Notes: a model not told the origin generated them from the sequence alone. Shown: positions 22,715 through 35,329, counted from the first letter of the stretch. The stretch is DNA of 64,000 bases from Liolophura sinensis (GCF_032854445.1 NC_088300.1:68048984-68112983), one strand, 5' to 3'. Numbers and translations: made by a program.

Positions 22715-23699
22715 ACAAATGTCGTCCCAGACATGGTGAACAATCCCACGACAGCCCCCAAAGCATTTAACTGCCTGTCAATGGTCAGTGTTTTTATCTT
22801 TATATATAAGATTTGTTATTGTTGTTCTTGCTGTTGTTTCTGTTTCGGTTTACTTCTGTTATTACATTATCGTTATTTCTGCCCAGTATATTAACCACTG
22901 ATACTGAACCAAGATAGAAATAAAAAAAATGAGGGAAGGGAATAACGATTAAGGTAAGTTTGGAAATCTGAATTTCCTCCTTACAAATGATGAGACGTTG
23001 CACTTTGTCTAGCGAATTTTGTTATATTCCCTTACTAAAATAGTTCATATATCTGAACTTCCAGTCACTAGCTTTAAACAAGAGACTTATCTGGTGTGTT
23101 ATTTTGTATATGCCAGCTCTCATGTTTAGCTGCGACTACACATTATTATATTTACAGGCCGGTACCTTGGTATGCGTAGGGTGGTTTGAAGGCAGTATGA
23201 ATTTATCCCTAAATGATATCGTTCGTTTTGGACAGACACACGAACTCACCTTTTTGGACAGGCGCATGTGTCGTTTCGGACAGGCCCGCACGCTACATTT
23301 GGACAGGCACGCGCGCTACGTTTGGAATGGCGCATGGGTCGCTCAGGACACATCTATTCACCCTCTTGAACAAGAACACCATTTTGATTAGATTCACTTT
23401 TGGGCCGATTCAAATGTTTGGGCAAGAGTGAATAGTAATTAAGTTTCATATCTGCCAAGTTCGCAGTTACACCATAATTTCCATATATGAACTCTTTAAC
23501 ATATCTATCGTAAAAGAGAAAACGAAACAAATTTCTTTTTTTTATTTCAATAAAGGTGTTTTATACAAGCGGTGTGCTCTTTTTTGTGTTGATTATGGCT
23601 CCACCCAAGGTGAATATCAGACTGGATGATATTAATGAAGCTTTGGATCGGTTAGGCGCGGGAAAAATTTCTGGACGATGTGTTATTCAGTACGATTGA
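22715..23699 (+). pseudogene. Decayed partial copy of the alcohol dehydrogenase 3' exons
   Basis: Three segments match the last three exons of the gene upstream, in the same order. 22715-22783 gives NVVPDMVNNPTTAPKAFNCL (parent: DLVNMPVTASRGNDCL) with a weak donor GTCAGT. 23158-23211 gives AGTLVCVGWFEGSMNLSL after a good acceptor TTTACAG, then the likeness stops and a short GGACAGGCAC-type repeat takes over. 23595-23699 gives VNIRLDDINEALDR and GKISGRCVIQYD plus TGA (parent: YVKLDDINDTLDR and RKIAGRCIIRYD). The middle exon is cut off, the acceptor of the last is poor, and no earlier exons were found. It looks like a broken tandem duplicate. Conservative changes in the last segment hint that it was once under selection. 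Confidence 0.8.
23222..23350 (+). repeat. Short tandem repeat inside the pseudogene
   Basis: Four to five loose units of about 24 bases with TTTGGACAGGCACGC. It replaces the second half of the copied exon. Confidence 0.65.
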
Positions 23700-26440
23700 A
23701 CCTTTGCTGTTTCGTAAAAAAATTCCTGAAGAATATACTTGTTTAAACTTTCGGTATAAGGTATACATGCTTAGGACGATTTATAAAGATCGTCCTCTAC
23801 CTCAACCTTGCAATTATAACACAATTCATTTCCATCTTTGTTGTGCGTTACGTATGTGGTATATTCATACATCCTAACGCGTTTTCACTTCCAACTCCGG
23901 AAGTCAATTACAATCGAATGAAAAAGAAAAGTAAATGTAACTGATGTTTTAAATGATTCATTCAAATCTGAGTCCTCTTAAGTCCCGGTTGTTCCGCGAC
24001 CTTAGATTGCCATATATACGTATTCTTCAACAAACATTCAAAGTCGAGGCATCGAGATATGGGGGTTAAAGTGTACTGAGTCGTAAAAACGACATGGTTA
24101 AAAACAGTTTTAAAAGACTAAAAGTTGGGGTCCGGGTCGGAGATGGTCGCTTAAAAGGCTATCCGCTCCCCCTAGATTGTCGTACAAACAGTTTTGAGCA
24201 ATTCAGCATTAATTGATGTCCCGAAACGTTGGATCTAGAAAAGTACGAGCCGAAAACTGACAAAAAGTGTAAGGAATTTTTTTATATGAATGTATAAAAT
24301 GTATGTAGGCCTTGAGTTTATGGATACGAAGCAAACACCGCGGGCGTATGGCCAATACCGCAATAACCTCGTATTTGTATAGCCCTGGCGTCAGGAGCAC
24401 ATAGTGTCTTCCCAGCCAGTCAGTCTTCCAAAATTCTAAAATGGGTTGCGTTGGTATTTCATCGATTCTCCCCATTGGGGAATAAGAGAAATACATGTCT
24501 GTCCGGTGTCCGTGTACTTTGACAGACTCTAAAAGGCATTCGTAAATCCCTACATACCAGTCTTAATGCAGACAGAGTTCTAGCGAGACAGGTCTATAAA
24601 TATCAGATACATGAGAACCTCAGGTAGCCACCTAAACAGAAAAAAAATAAAGGCTCGTAATTATGTGTACTACTTGTCTCTGGTAATGTGTTCGAGGCCA
24701 CTTAAACCTGGAAGTAAACAAGCAGACAAGGTATAATTGATCTATATCCTTTGTTACAAAGACACGGTGGGTGACATGAAATTGATTGGTTGACAGGCTG
24801 GATAATTGGTGGATTTTATTGGATTGGATTTGTGTTCAACTACGATCAGGTGGAAGGGTGGAAGAACAGCCAGGTTATAGTTGGGATTGTTTAGATTGAG
24901 GCTACAATGAAATATTTATCGAATGGAAAACCCTTAAAACTGTATAGGAAAATAGTTGGATTTATTTTTTCTAGAATTTTTATGACCGAGTAAAATGTTA
25001 TTAAAAGATCGGATTCCTGATTGTGACTCAGAACGTTATATCTTTTTTCTGCCTGAAATAATTCGTTTCAAGGTCTAATCGGCGACTGCATTCATAGATC
25101 TATGTGTGTATGCATTTTGAATGATGAAATGTAGCAGTCTAATGTGTGTTAAGTGGCAAAAATCTTATATGACGTCACTGGCCCAATTGTGGTTTAGAAA
25201 ACACTACCACAGAATAAAATATTCAAATGCATTTTACTAGTCTAAACAAATTGTTAAATATAATAAATCTAACTATTTTTCAGGACAGTTTTAATGGTCT
25301 TTCAACTAATACATACTTTATTTTAGTGTTTTCTTTAATCTCGAACCAGAAAGAAAAAGGTAATTTGTATCCTATCTTGTAAAAACGGATGAGTTGTTGA
25401 ATGGTCGATTGATTGGTTTGATTTATGCTGCAATGAGAGATGTTGTTTGAGTCGAAGAAATCGGAATGTCCGGAGTAAACTGTCAACCTTCGCCAGGTAC
25501 CTGACAAACCGACTGGCTTGCAGACGCAGCCGATAAATGGATGGATTTGATTGAATTCAAAATTGACTTTAGGCAGAAGCGAACACGTGCACCAACGTGA
25601 AAACTAGTAGTGCACACGTGGGTTGAATGGCTGACAGTTGTGCTTGTCATTTCTTGCCTCGTATCGTCAGTTGAACTGACATTGGAATCTGCTATTTTTG
25701 GCGAGTTGCCTGGGGATGCGTAAGTTCGTGATGAACGGCGAGAGAAGAACTAGCTGAAATTTTTACTTGATGACGTCATAGACATTGCTCTTGTTTGTTC
25801 ACTGATCATAATGCATCAGTAAATTTCTCCCATAGAACAAGTGACCATCAATGAAATTTGCTTTAGTTTAGGCAAGACAGAAAATGTATATATCACAGGT
25901 TCAGACGTTACAGGTTTACGTTGACATGCATCCATTGTAATATTCAGTTTGTTTCTGTACAGGCAAATAATAAAAATGCATTAAAGAATCTTTTTAACCT
26001 TTATTCGATCAACGTGTTAGTTGTTTTCTCATACAATGACACAAACAGGTGTCTGAAATGTTAATGCATGACGTCACAGACGTAGCAAGTTTGTTGTTGA
26101 CAGGTTCCACATGTTGTTGATTTCAGAAATATTTTCCGATAAAATCTCCGAGGATCTCCGTGAATCCAAAATATTTCTCACCAATTGTTGTCAACGAAAG
26201 TTTTTTTAGGTCATCTTGTATGAATTTCCAAAACATCTCAATGTGGCATACATTTAACTTTGTTTTCACCCAGCATTACTTTGATAACAAATAAACTTTA
26301 ATGCAAGTCTTTGGAGCAATTCATTTGGCCCTTTATTTAATCAATACATTCGCAGAAACTTATGTGGAGTGTTGGATTGACTATGCCGATATAATTGAAC
26401 GTGACAAATGTTTATCAGACGTACAAGACATCAAAATACA
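23700..26440. other. Intergenic stretch without recognised gene
   Basis: A minus-strand frame of 95 codons at 24209-24496 has no recognisable motifs, splice borders or repeats and is probably chance. The remainder is AT-rich and plain. Confidence 0.5.
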
Positions 26441-26570
26441 TTTGATGTATTTGAGCAGTGTTTCACGCCATACTCAAGAATATTTCACTTTACACGATGA
26501 CGTCAAGCATTATGGTGAGACGAAATCCGACACAACCTGTACACGTTACTGGCAGATCATCCCACGTACG
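26441..26570 (-). repeat. SINE copy, diverged
   Basis: Reversed core with TCACGCCATACTCAAGAATA and AGCATTATGGTGAGA; the tail is degraded. Confidence 0.75.
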
Positions 26571-27127
26571 TATCAAGACATATGTAGGTCTATATAGATC
26601 TCTCTTCAAGCTGTTAGTGGCCTATATTTATACCATACATATGCAATATAACACATATAACAATTCCCCAGACGATGAAAACAGATCCGTTGGTCATATG
26701 GCACATAGGCAGCGGATCGTAGTTTGGTGACTCATCCACATGTACGTGTGCTTTGTGGAGCAACAAGTACCTGAATGGGGTTACCTTTTAGGGCCGGTAA
26801 GACACCATGTGACTGTATTGATGACGAGACTTGCTTGCAGTTTCCTACGGTATCACACTCATTCCGTGGTTACGCTCTTGACGGCAGTGGTTTCCAAGGA
26901 CGTGTACTATATCAGGGAGCTTATGGGTACACTACATATACACTGTTAGAGGATAAGCGAAGAAGAGGTCATACACTGACACAGACTGCTTAAACCTGCA
27001 TCGCGGTGAAGACGAGATACAATGTACTGTGTTAACCGTTAAGCTTCAGTTAGACAAATCTTTACATGCCTTTGCTTTTCGGAAACAAAAGTGTGAAAAT
27101 CGAACAAATCTAACAAGTGGCAAATAG

Positions 27128-27163
27128 GAATGGAAATGCGGATGGCCGTGGATTTCCTGTGTG

Positions 27164-27231
<68 letters not shown>

Positions 27232-27232
27232 T
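27128..27232. repeat. SINE scrap plus AT microsatellite
   Basis: A short SINE core scrap (GCGGATGGCCGTGGATTTCC) at 27136-27160 runs into about 65 bases of alternating AT. Confidence 0.8.
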
Positions 27233-27239
27233 GTTCATT

Positions 27240-28630
27240 TATTGCAAGTTCTCATGCATGTAAAGAATAAAAATGCATGGGTAGATAGATGATGTATAAT
27301 GAAGATAGTGTTACCAATTATTGCGCAGTATACGTAGGGTGTATCTTTTCCCGTTGGCCGAAGCATGCCTGCAAGGGAATACTCATGAATGCTACTCGCC
27401 GTGAATCTGACAAATTCTTGAGCGGTTCTCTCCACTGCTCAATAAGGTGATATCAAACTACCACAGTCCATGCACAGAATTTCAAAATAATTGTATATAT
27501 ATGCCGCAACAACATTTCAAAATATTTGTGTTTTATTAAAAAGAGATATTAACATGGTCAAATATTTTGAGCGAAACATTAAGTGTAAAGATCACAGTGT
27601 AACTTGATCCTTCTCATTTGACACATTACATAATGTAGTATATGTTTATATTTCCTTGTGTTTACGATTTGTAAGCACCTAACACGCGCATGTATTAATA
27701 TCAGTGTATTATATTTTTCTTCTGACATGAGCTGTTCCCAGTCTCACGACCCCACTCATTATTCCCATCATCTTAATTATTTCTTCGAATATTTTTCGAA
27801 GGGTAAACACACTTTTCAGCAATCTGTTCATATAAGCATATTCTCACATTATAAACTAGAACCTCTTCCAAACCATATGAATGTCTATGTTTTAATGACA
27901 TACTCCTCAAATGTACGTAAGTTATTTTTAAGTCATTTAGATGAACAGTTCAAATGAAACCCTGAGTCATATTGATCAGTGGGCGAGTTACTCTGGTTAC
28001 GTCTGACCTTTTGTCAACTATCACACTTTCGTCGCTGCGTCTTGTTTTACTCTCCATGCTGAGGGGTTTTAAGCGTATTACAACAAGTTGGTATTTGGGA
28101 CTAAGTTCTTCATAGTAGTAAATGTAAGGATTTTATAGCAAGAAGGGCCTTATTCAACCTTTCATAGCGTGCAAATACCGTACTGTGCCCTACCGCTAAA
28201 GTTCCTATCTCCTAAGCCAAAAAGTCAATCTCCAGGTTGCCAAAATGTATCGTGTTTAAAATATTGTAAAGCAAAGCGCTATATACATCATTCCGGAGAC
28301 TACGGCAATGTTTAAAGGAAGTTGAAGAAAGCCCTGAAGTTTTCAAAGCGCGGGCCTGACCGACAGAAAGCAGTGCGCTCCATCGAGTGATGTCCCTGAT
28401 GACCACGAAGTCGTCCACTACTGCCACAAATTGATAATGGCGTATACGCTTTTGTATAGCTAGAATCCGTCAGGATATCGTGACCTCGAAATCTCAGATT
28501 ATAAGACTGAACGGGACGACATGTGTGACGTCATGAATCAGCAGAGGCGGATCGTGAAAAGGGCCTATTTTTGGATATACCCTTCCACAGGGAGGGAGAA
28601 AACAAAACCACGTTTTTTGTTTTGTTTGTT
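27240..28630. other. Intergenic stretch without recognised feature
   Basis: No gene, tandem array or known repeat was recognised on either strand. The longest frame (27658-27957, 99 codons) has no family likeness. Confidence 0.5.
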
Positions 28631-28639
28631 TTTATTATT

Positions 28640-28828
28640 TTTCTTTTCCTTTTTTTACATCATTTAAATCTATATCACTTATGAAATGAATTGTTGTGAA
28701 AACAAAAAAACCACATTCGCATATCAATATAATATTTCTTTTTTTACATCATTTAAATATATATCATTTTTATGAAATGAATGGTTGTGAAAATCAAACA
28801 ACTACATTCGCATATCAATATATCAATA
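28640..28828 (+). repeat. Direct duplication of about 93 bp
   Basis: Two adjacent copies share TTTTTTACATCATTTAAAT, TATGAAATGAAT, GTTGTGAAAA and CATTCGCATATCAATATA, with small gaps. Confidence 0.85.
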
Positions 28829-29004
28829 TAAATATCTTAACCTAAAACACATACGTGACCACTTCAGTACCAGTAGACTGAAAAGGAGGTGTACGGATAA
28901 TTGAGCCAATATAAATGCACTCATTCGGTTATGTATTAGCTAGAATTTTGAACGTCATTTTCATTATTTTATCATCCCACTGTAACTCCAGGAAAAATGA
29001 ACAA

Positions 29005-29107
29005 AGGGCTCTGCCCGGTTTCCTCCCACCATGATGCTGGCCGCCGTCGTGTAAGTGAAATATTCTTGAACATGGAGTAAAACACCAATCACATAAAAAA
29101 ATCAAAT
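29005..29107 (+). repeat. SINE 3' end
   Basis: Starts at GGGCTCTGCCCGGTTTCC; the tail reads CAATCACATAAAAAAATCAA, a decayed form of the usual one. Confidence 0.88.
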
Positions 29108-29299
29108 AACAGAAAACCATTTCTGATTTTAGTTGGTTGAAAAACGTAGTCGAAATGATACCTATCTTTGTACAAATACGACTGTATGCAAAAATTATTA
29201 AAGAGTAATCGTTATACCGTTTAGTGAATAAGAATCATCGAGCCTCGTTATGATATTTTTCTAGCGTTAAACAATCCATATATAGCAAAATGTATCTCG

Positions 29300-29834
29300 C
29301 CTGTAGCACTGAATCCTGTGTGCTGTGTGACGATTCCAAACCATCATACTTTCGGCGCCCCCATCGATCAGTCTGCACAGCACAATCATCGTGATAACGT
29401 TCACCACTTCGACGTCAGGCACGTGTATGTCCATCGGCGTTCCTGAGGTGAAATTTGGATTTGATGAGATTTGGACGTCATGCCAGCGTCGAAGTCACTA
29501 TTGCTTTAGATTCCATCGGGTCAACGCAAGGACGACGGACACGTAAACCAACGACGCGAAGACGCCAGCGTACGATCTACGATGGTAACTGCTGTTCTCG
29601 ATGCCGGAAGTTTTCGATCGCGCAGGTGAGCCCTCAAAATCTATCGGTCTTCCCTGACTGTTGGCACGTGGTTGCATTGCTCGTTGCCGGTCTATGACAC
29701 GTCCTGTTTGCTGAAATGGCTGGTTCAGCCTTGTGGTGGCTGTCATGACATCCAAACCCTGCTGCTATGGCCCCTGTAGCCTGACCAATTTCAGTCAAGA
29801 CAATGGCGCGCTCCTTAGGTGTCATTCGCGGCAT
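29300..29834 (-). pseudogene. Tc1-type transposase remnant
   Basis: The minus strand carries pieces of a Tc1/mariner-type transposase in three frames. The start is MPRMTPKERAIVLTEIGQ followed by a helix-turn-helix-like AIAAGFGCHDS. Then comes QQTGRVIDRQRA and, one frame over, REDR-stop-ILRAHLRDRKLPASRT, typical of the second DNA-binding domain linker. Further on, RR-GERYHDDCAVQTDRWGRR matches the GERY...DRWG...VMVWG stretch of the catalytic core. In-frame stops and frameshifts interrupt it. The final catalytic residues and the inverted terminal repeats were not found. It is clearly inactive. Its GC content is higher than that of its surroundings. Confidence 0.72.
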
Positions 29835-29839
29835 TGCGT

Positions 29840-30711
29840 CCGGAGTGCTATTCCCCTGCTACAGCGACTATGCGGATAGGCTTTGAATGTCTTATCTTCA
29901 TACCCCATTCCTTCACCCACAAGTAATGACATTTTGAACTTTTCTCGCTTTTCAGGAGTAAAAATGCGTTTTTCAGTCCTGTTTCCTCTTGCGTTTTGAT
30001 CACGACTTACATAAAGGCTATCAAACCTGACAACACCTGTGGAGCCTCCCTAATCCCTAACCATGGAGATTTCCATTGCTATTCTCAAACTACTGTGATA
30101 TTTTCATGGTTTTTAAAGCGGGTCAGTATATATTTTTGTGCGTTGTTATCTGTGCCACTTAGACTGTGTCTGAGCATTTTTCAAATCTTCCTATAGTTCC
30201 CCCAGGCCTTCAATACTAATTGGCGGATTCACCTGAGTGTATAATCAAATCCACTGTTACCCAACCCATCTTGTAATTTAATTTTAGTTATAGTGCAGGG
30301 AGTTCCACTTTTTAACAAAGCTGTAGTGCCTGTCGTCAGGAGAAGCGACGTGTTCAGGTTTCTTTGTTAAACGTGTTAACAAATTTCCAGAATTCTTTTG
30401 GGTTTCTGTTATTTTTGCTTGTCTACAAATTAAGAATTTCATTGACTTGTCTTCTGTTTTGTCGATATTATTCCGGTGAAATATTGCCACCTGTTCCAAG
30501 GTCCCTATACTCTTTGTCAAATCAAAACTGGCCATTGCGAGAAGTTGTTTGGTGCTTTGTGTTTTCAAACTTCATATATGAGCTGCCAAATGTTTGTAGA
30601 GCTGGTGGCATTAAGATATACTGTCAATTTCTTTGGGGACTTGCTTAATACTATTCTGGCATATACGTGTATATAAATTGTACATCTGCCACTGTAGAGA
30701 AACCCACAACC

Positions 30712-30712
<1 letters not shown>
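29840..30712. other. Intergenic stretch without recognised gene
   Basis: Overlapping frames of about 94 codons on both strands (30284-30648) have no family likeness or splice support. Confidence 0.5.

Positions 30713-30801
<89 letters not shown>
30713..30801. repeat. AT microsatellite
   Basis: About 88 bases of alternating AT. Tyr-Ile repeats in frames across it are an artefact of this repeat. Confidence 0.97.
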
Positions 30802-30803
<2 letters not shown>

Positions 30804-30927
30804 AAGAATAGTATTAACCAAGTCTCCAAAGAAATTGACAGTATATTGATATATATTTGTATCAGGTATAACAGGAATTCCTGTCGATTGTTTGGTTGTA
30901 CGCCGCGAGAAGGAAGACGGTTTCTTT

Positions 30928-31203
30928 GAGGTATTTCTATTTCTTTATTTATTTGATAGGTGTTATCCGCCGTACTCAAGAATATTTCGCTTATACAAGG
31001 TTGATCATCATTACGGTGGGAAGAATCCGGGCAGAGCCCGGGGGAATCCACGAGCTGACAGACCTTCCCACGTACGGACGGAGAAGAAGACAGCATCAGC
31101 TGGACTTGAACTCAGAGCGACCGCATTGGTGAGAGGCTCCTTGTTCATTGCGCCGCCCTGGCGTGCTAACCTCTTCAGCACGGAGGCCTCCGAGGTATTT
31201 CTA
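30928..31203 (-). repeat. Full-length SINE with 12-bp target-site duplication
   Basis: The reversed element lies between two exact copies of GAGGTATTTCTA (30928-30939 and 31192-31203). Tail, core, box B region and head are all present, though somewhat diverged. Confidence 0.93.
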
Positions 31204-31433
31204 GAGGCTGCAAAAATTTCATCTGGACAATATTTGATACTATTGGCCATATTGTGTATACAAGTGTCACACAGTGACATACAACATTCTGTTTACAGAG
31301 ATATGTTTTTATATACGTGGTTCTTTGAGGAAGCCGATCGCTAGGCCGCGGTGTGTGGATAAAGGCAACCCACACACCTCGCCCGGTACCTGAACAACAT
31401 TTTGTCGATTCAGCAATAAATGAGTCTGCTCTG

Positions 31434-31517
31434 ATTTTATTTATTTATTGATTGGTGTTTTACGCCATACCCAAGAATATTTTACTTATACTACAGAGGC
31501 CAGCATTATGATGGGTA
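31434..31517 (-). repeat. SINE 3' end
   Basis: Reversed (TTTA)n tail, GATTGGTGTTTTACGCCATA and part of the core. Confidence 0.88.
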
Positions 31518-31727
31518 CCACTCAATAATGTTTACATGCGATGTTCACATCACGCTGGAAGAAATTACTTGGGAGTCCAACTGTCGTAGAGAAACATAAA
31601 TGTATCTTGCGTCATCGAAGGGATATTTGTTGGAGAGACATCTTAAAGATAATGAAGGCAAATATAAATTTAGTACTCACATAGCGACAAACGTTAGTTG
31701 ATAGCAGAGTTGTAGATTGCCTACACA

Positions 31728-31960
31728 TACTACACTCCAAAAAATTAATTTGTTAATTTTAATAGAAAGTCTGTTGTCTTCATTGGTGGTGCTAGAATAT
31801 ATTCTGTTGTTGCAGCACATTGTTCTGTTAAATATAGCACATATATTCTATTAATTCAACATAAACATTCTATTAGACTAACAGGATATTATGTTCAGTG
31901 GGACAGAATACATTCTAGCATTACTTAACAGTAAAACATAACATTGCTGTTGCATTTAGT
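31728..31960. mobile_element. Palindromic MITE, near full length
   Basis: Starts CACTCCAAAAAATTAATTTG and keeps the GAAAGTCTGTTGTCT, GGTGCTAGAATATATTCTG and ACAGAATACATTCTAGCATT blocks of the family at 43935-44178. It lies about 400 bp upstream of the predicted promoter of the BTB gene. Confidence 0.8.
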
Positions 31961-32060
31961 AAGTGTAACATTTATAAGAAAGACTTCGGGTTTTGCGATA
32001 TTCATATAGCACTAATTAACGAAGCATATAGTTTAGTTACTTATTAACATAGCGTAGAGG

Positions 32061-32068
32061 TGACGTCA
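32061..32068. promoter_or_regulatory. CRE-like palindrome TGACGTCA
   Basis: A perfect 8-base cAMP-response-element palindrome, about 270 bp upstream of the TATA-like box of the BTB gene. Known as a CREB/ATF site in animals; its use here is inference. Confidence 0.4.
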
Positions 32069-32313
32069 TGTTTGCTAATTAGCCGTGTTTTTTCTCTAAC
32101 ACACAAAAGCTTGACGCTTTTGGCAGGTACGCTGTTTGTGCCAGTAGATCTGTATGACTAAGATCACACAAGTAAGACGCAGTTCGTTGAACCACTAAGA
32201 TAGTTTCCTGTAGTATCAGTTATTTTCGTACAAACCTGAATTGTTGCCAAGTGGCAAGTATAAGTATACAGAGTGGTGGGGAGAAAAAACGACGTAATCA
32301 CATCCTCTTGTAT

Positions 32314-32335
32314 CACGTGACCAGCAGCATATAAA
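32314..32335 (+). promoter_or_regulatory. Candidate core promoter of the BTB gene (E-box and TATA box)
   Basis: CACGTG (32314-32319) is followed by TATAAA at 32330-32335. A donor-like CTAAG|GTAAGG lies 60 bp downstream at 32396/32397, which would end a short non-coding first exon. The first coding exon begins after a strong acceptor at 34112, so an upstream exon is needed. Confidence 0.5.
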
Positions 32336-32359
32336 CCTGGTACCCGGAAGATGGGACAA

Positions 32360-32396
32360 AGCTGATGTCGAGACGACTATGAACACATAGCCTAAG
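32360..32396 (+). other. Predicted 5' non-coding exon of the BTB gene
   Basis: Placed between the TATA box plus about 25-30 bp and the donor CTAAG|GTAAGG. The exact start is not determined. It would splice to the acceptor TTTTTCTGGTTGCAG ending at 34112. Confidence 0.45.
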
Positions 32397-32906
32397 GTAA
32401 GGTTACAACCTCGATCCTATAGGTATACGGTGTCTGAGAGGAAATTTAGTACTTAAGGCAGATTACACTAACAATAGGTAAATACCACAAATGAATTTCG
32501 TTTGCATTGGGAAAGAAATGTAATCTTATAGATTTGCATCAGTTAATATCTGATTCGGTAACACTGAATGGTTTTTTTTTTGGACAGATTTAAATATGCA
32601 CTCAGTTGTTATGATTTTTGTAACATTTTTCGGGATAACGTTTTAAATTACTTCGAGATAACAGAATAGTGATATATTTGACAGGTGTTTCATGCTTCAT
32701 GCAATTTTGATACCCTACCTATATGAATGAAGCAAATCGCTATGCATTATATTTCATATTCATATATTCCGGGATAATCATAAAATTCGTAATTAACCAT
32801 GTTATATGCGCATACGTTTATGAAACAGCAGTAAATCTTTATTTAAATTGTGCTCAGTGCGTTAGTCTTATAACTCTAAAAGAGAAGGAATGTATATTTA
32901 ATGTTG

Positions 32907-33152
32907 TACGCTCAAAACATTAATTTGCCCAGTTTAACAGAAAGTCTGTTTTTTGAGTGATGCTAGAATGTATTCTGTTATTACAACACAATATTCTGAC
33001 ATACTGAACATAGTATCCTGTTAGTCTAATAGAATCTTTATGTTTATTTAAAAGAATATGTGTGTTATGCTTACCAGAATGGCTTCAATAACAGGAAACG
33101 TTCTAGCATCACTCAGACAACAGGCTTTCTGTAAAATTAACACATGTAACTA
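32907..33152. mobile_element. Palindromic MITE, near full length
   Basis: Left half with TGAGTGATGCTAGAATGTAT and right half with GTTCTAGCATCACTCAGACA, the two being inverted copies. It sits in the presumed 5'UTR intron of the BTB gene. Confidence 0.85.
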
Positions 33153-34112
33153 CATTCACGGTTGACTTACCACAATGAAAATGACACACAGGCAAAAGTT
33201 CAAGTTTTGAGAAAATTGACGCCATTGTGAAAGTTGTAGTAGAAAGAATGATCATGGCCTAACGCCACTTCGTGCAGCCATATCGTGGAGAGAGTTGTAA
33301 CAGATAACAGGCGTGAAGAGATGAATCTGGAACACGATGTAGAACGTTTGGAGTTTGTGTTAGTTGTGTAAAGCGTTCCAGCAGATTGTCTTTTCATTCT
33401 CTTATGACAAGTGCGTGTACTGTTCCAGTTTATTGAAAGTAAATGTTTCGTTGAACATATGTTGAGTTAAACCTGTCATATTTGTGCCATATCTAGGAAG
33501 GCACACTGTGAGAGATCTATATTAATTTCCAAAATAGAGTCTATAATTGAAACCATTATTTTTTGCGGTTGCTTGCATTATCTATAAAAAAATATATAAA
33601 TGTTAGTGCGTAAAAAGACTATATCCTGTTATACGAAAATCGTATAAAGTTAATCATCTATGGCTGAAAATCATAGGTACCGTATTTATTTTGTTAATTT
33701 CAAGCGAACAGTGATAAACAAGGTCTGTGGAGCAGATCCTCATTTTTCTGATATCTGACAGCATCCAGAGTTCAGAGTTCAGAGAACAGGGTGGGTCTTT
33801 TGGCATCACTATAATAACACTCGTTTCCACACCCATCAGAGACGTTATTGTTGGCGTGTGGGGATAGCTAAACAATGCAGTGATACACAGGTTCGAAATT
33901 TCCGAGCGAGCTCTTTCTAGCTGGAGCCTGGAATCTCCGTAAATATGACGTCATTAAGGGGTTCTGGTTACCATGGCAGTCTGCCCGACTGGTAAACAAT
34001 CTGCAGTCAAAAGCTCCCTGTATCTCTATACCAGCACCAACTGATGGCATACCTCGAGCTCCAGCTAAGATACTACAGTTACACGATGTTGCTTATTTTT
34101 TTCTGGTTGCAG
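33153..34112 (+). other. Presumed 5'UTR intron of the BTB gene
   Basis: No exon was found. It ends in a strong polypyrimidine tract and CAG at 34110-34112. Confidence 0.5.
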
Positions 34113-34123
34113 ACTAAAGCATC

Positions 34124-35329
34124 ATGTACACGAACTCACCATCAGTCACCGCGCTGCACAAGCAAGTAGCGGTCGACTACAGAGAGCGGAGTAAGATGGC
34201 TTCTACAGGAGGAAGCCCCTCAAGCTGTGGTTCCTCCCCAGATGTCACGATCCAGAGAGGGTTGATTGAACAGCACCTGCTGGACAAGAAACTGGTCGAA
34301 GGGGACTACTGGTACATCGTTGTCTCCGAATGGCTGGAGCAACTGAAGAAGTACCTGGGAATCGCATCGGCAAGAAAGATCTATTGCCCACGCTCTCCAC
34401 CCGGGCCGATCCTCACCAAGAAGGAGTTTGCTCACACGGTCGACGTAGTGCACGAAGACGCCTGGCGCTACCTCTATCAGTGGTATGGCATGGCGGAAGG
34501 CCACCGACCCATTAAAATGGTCGTCTACTCATACAACAAGACGCCCGGCATTGAGCATAATCAAAACTCCTTCAAGATGATGGTTTGTAACGCACCGCCC
34601 GAGGATTTTCAAATCGTAAGATTCAGCAAACTTGAAAAGATCGGCCACTTGGAGTGGAAACTTCGGGAAATCAACCGAATCCCGCGAAGTCAGTCCACGC
34701 GCTTGTGGGGAAAGTCCGACACGGACGCCGGATGGAAACCATTATTTTCTCGTGATAAAGTCATTGGGAAAGTCTTGGAAGTAGATTCGGATTTCACGCG
34801 CCCAGTCATCGCCATGGAGATTCAAGACGCCAACGACACGTGGACGAATTGTCCCGATGGCGTTGAGAATTTCCAGGAGGAACCAACTGGACCGTTATAC
34901 GACCACGATATTTTCGAAGACGTTAAAGAATCGTGGGAGATGGATATCCATGAACAAATCGACGGTATTGGAAGGACGATCGCAGAGAAACTGCACGGAA
35001 CGTTTGGATTTTTTATGGGACGTGCGAAGGACTACATCGATGAAAAAGAGAACAGCCTTCGAGAGCGAGAACGTGAAATAGGCGAACGAGAAGATTTTGT
35101 TGAAGTTCGATTACGGAAGATGGATGACAAAGAAAAACTTCTCAATTCCGAGCTACGGGCCTGCCAAAGCCGAGCTGCTGAAATTGAACGAATCTATGAC
35201 ATCAAAGAGGCCGAACTGGTAAAAAACATCACAGCCAGAGAGGCAGAAATTCAACAAAAAATCGAAGCTCTGGCAAAGGAAAGAGAATTTTTCGAGCAAG
35301 AACGTGAGTTATTCGAAGAAGAGCTCAAG
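34124..35329 (+). CDS. BTB gene coding exon 1: DUSP, UBL and coiled coil
   Basis: The exon starts after the acceptor at 34112 and ends CTCAAG|GTGAGT. It is 402 codons, GC-richer than its flanks, without internal stop. The whole DUSP-UBL module lies in one exon, which is consistent with capture of a processed or shuffled block; that origin is inference. Read-through past the donor adds only five residues before a stop. Confidence 0.9.

Noticed and set aside
24209-24496. A 95-codon minus-strand frame with mixed composition
   Set aside because: No recognisable motif, no splice borders or start context, and no relative in the window.
26740-26993. Two overlapping frames near 26775 with protein-like composition
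   Set aside because: No family likeness; the frame ends are not at good splice sites. Could be a very old relic, but that cannot be supported.
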